6,729 bases of DNA from an uncultured Eubacteriales bacterium. GTDB lineage: Bacteria; Bacillota; Clostridia; Oscillospirales; Acutalibacteraceae. Below, piece after piece: positions 6,226 through 6,729 of this stretch (position 1 is its first letter; each line of letters starts with the position of its first letter). Below the pieces are notes generated by a model. That model was not told where the DNA came from. It saw nothing but the letters and a program-made list of their open reading frames with translations, and ran no database searches. The stretch covers positions 3,149-9,877 of the forward strand of contig ONPH01000078.1 of the NCBI GenBank assembly GCA_900319655.1. The letters run 5' to 3'. Position numbers and translations under genes: made by a program.

Positions 6226-6729
6226 CCCTTAAGCTGAGCGCAGAGCTCGGCGTGTTTAGCCTTAACGCAGACGCGGATATCTTTGGTGCCAAAGGCCTGC
6301 TGCAATAAATGGAGGCCCTTGATGAGCATCTCGGTTTTTTCGGCCATAAGACGCTGGTCAGCATTTAAATACGGTTCGCACTCAATGCCATTGATGAGAA
6401 TGGTATTGATTGGGTCTTTCGTCTGGAACTTGACGAAGGTCGGGAAGGAAGAACCTCCGAGACCGACCATCGAGCAATCCTTAACGAGCTCGGTGATTTC
6501 TTCTCTGCTGAGCTTAGCGATCTCTTCATCGCTCTTTTCGACGATGGATGGATCAAGCTCATCTTTGAAATCGTTTTTGATTTTAATGGCTTCGACGATT
6601 TTGCCATTCCGGTAGCCGTGCTTCTCGATGCCCACCACAACGCCGGAAACGGTCGCGTGGATGTTCTGGTCGAACCAAGCGGCGTGACGAACACCGATCT
6701 TCTGGCCAAGAAGGACCTTATCGCCCTCT
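5988..6729 (-). CDS. In-frame chimera: RnfC N-terminal part joined to V-type ATPase subunit E C-terminal part, 5' end outside window
   Basis: One uninterrupted frame of 246 codons runs from the window edge to TAA at 5988. The GTG at 6638 is an internal valine: the frame continues upstream with GDKVLLGQKIG and IHATVSG, which are RnfC-like. The first ~165 residues are RnfC: barrel-sandwich end, GLGGSSFPT (89-97) and NGIECEPYLNADQRLM (113-128). The last ~80 are subunit E: GEIMLNSRDLARLP (171-184), AKIGSGFILKSGDIEEN (205-221) and ISARRDELEDLINRELFA (228-245). I know of no family with this architecture. The product would lack the RnfC iron-sulfur region and the AtpE stalk helices, so a working fusion is unlikely. 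Explanations, most likely first, are an assembly chimera, a deletion or rearrangement scar (then both genes are broken), or a real fusion. Confidence 0.85.
   Translation of the reverse strand, partial: EGDKVLLGQKIGVRHAAWFDQNIHATVSGVVVGIEKHGYRNGKIVEAIKIKNDFKDELDPSIVEKSDEEIAKLSREEITELVKDCSMVGLGGSSFPTFVKFQTKDPINTILINGIECEPYLNADQRLMAEKTEMLIKGLHLLQQAFGTKDIRVCVKAKHAELCAQLKGKSGEIMLNSRDLARLPGDFEQQVKSRGLDAAVSQTPAKIGSGFILKSGDIEENMEFAAIISARRDELEDLINRELFAQ
6226..6729 (-). other. rnfC: RnfC-derived part of the chimera: N-terminal and FMN/NADH-fold region of Rnf complex subunit C
   Basis: RnfC is the peripheral electron-input subunit of the Rnf ferredoxin:NAD+ oxidoreductase, an ion-pumping membrane complex. 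The visible part has the tail of the barrel-sandwich domain (GDKVLLGQKIG, IHATVSG). It is followed by the start of the Complex I 51-kDa-like domain with GLGGSSFPTFVKF and the signature NGIECEPYLNADQRLM. The stretch ending KDIRVCVKAKH, before the junction, also fits RnfC. Missing are the extreme N-terminus (outside the window), the rest of the 51K-like domain, the SLBB segment and the two 4Fe-4S cysteine clusters. GC over 6301-6660 is about 49% by hand count, lower than the atp side, and Asn uses AAT in 4 of 6 codons. These shifts are suggestive but small. Confidence 0.82.

Noticed and set aside
6636..6638. GTG as a possible start of the rnfC-like protein
   Set aside because: The frame stays open upstream to the window edge and encodes conserved RnfC residues (GDKVLLGQKIG, IHATVSG), so the GTG is internal.

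Overview
The window looks like chromosomal DNA from a gut-type Clostridia (Firmicutes; I would guess Ruminococcaceae/Oscillospirales). The grounds are a ClpC-type Hsp100 chaperone, a bacterial V/A-type ATPase operon, strong Shine-Dalgarno sites, roughly 50-56% GC by hand count in sampled stretches, and an intergenic repeat with GTAGGGGCG ends of a kind I associate with such genomes. The taxonomic call is an inference.

Layout. Positions 1-550 (+) hold the last 182 codons of clpC. Positions 551-854 are a convergent intergenic region. It contains a strong hairpin that can terminate in both directions (565-604), a ~113-bp MITE-like repeat with 9-bp terminal inverted repeats, two internal hairpins and possible TTATG target duplications (660-772), and a 20-nt partial copy of the terminator (820-839). 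Positions 855-6729 (-) are one tightly packed operon, read from right to left: an rnfC/atpE chimeric reading frame, atpC, atpF, atpA, atpB, atpD. Gaps are 31 nt or less, and two junctions overlap (atpC/atpF and atpA/atpB).

How the genes work together. AtpA and AtpB form the A3B3 catalytic head of a rotary V/A-type ATPase. AtpD and AtpF belong to the central rotor shaft. AtpC links the shaft to the membrane ring. AtpE would be the peripheral stalk. The order E-C-F-A-B-D is the standard bacterial one, but the membrane genes atpI and atpK and the first part of atpE, expected at the right-hand side, are not there.

The main anomaly is at that right-hand side. The last ~80 codons of atpE are joined in frame, without a stop, to the N-terminal half of RnfC (Rnf ferredoxin:NAD+ oxidoreductase), which runs off the window end. 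The joined protein would lack both the RnfC iron-sulfur domain and the AtpE stalk helices. An assembly chimera or a deletion/recombination scar is therefore more likely than a functional fusion. I see no previously undescribed multi-gene system here; apart from this junction and the intergenic repeat the window is ordinary housekeeping DNA.
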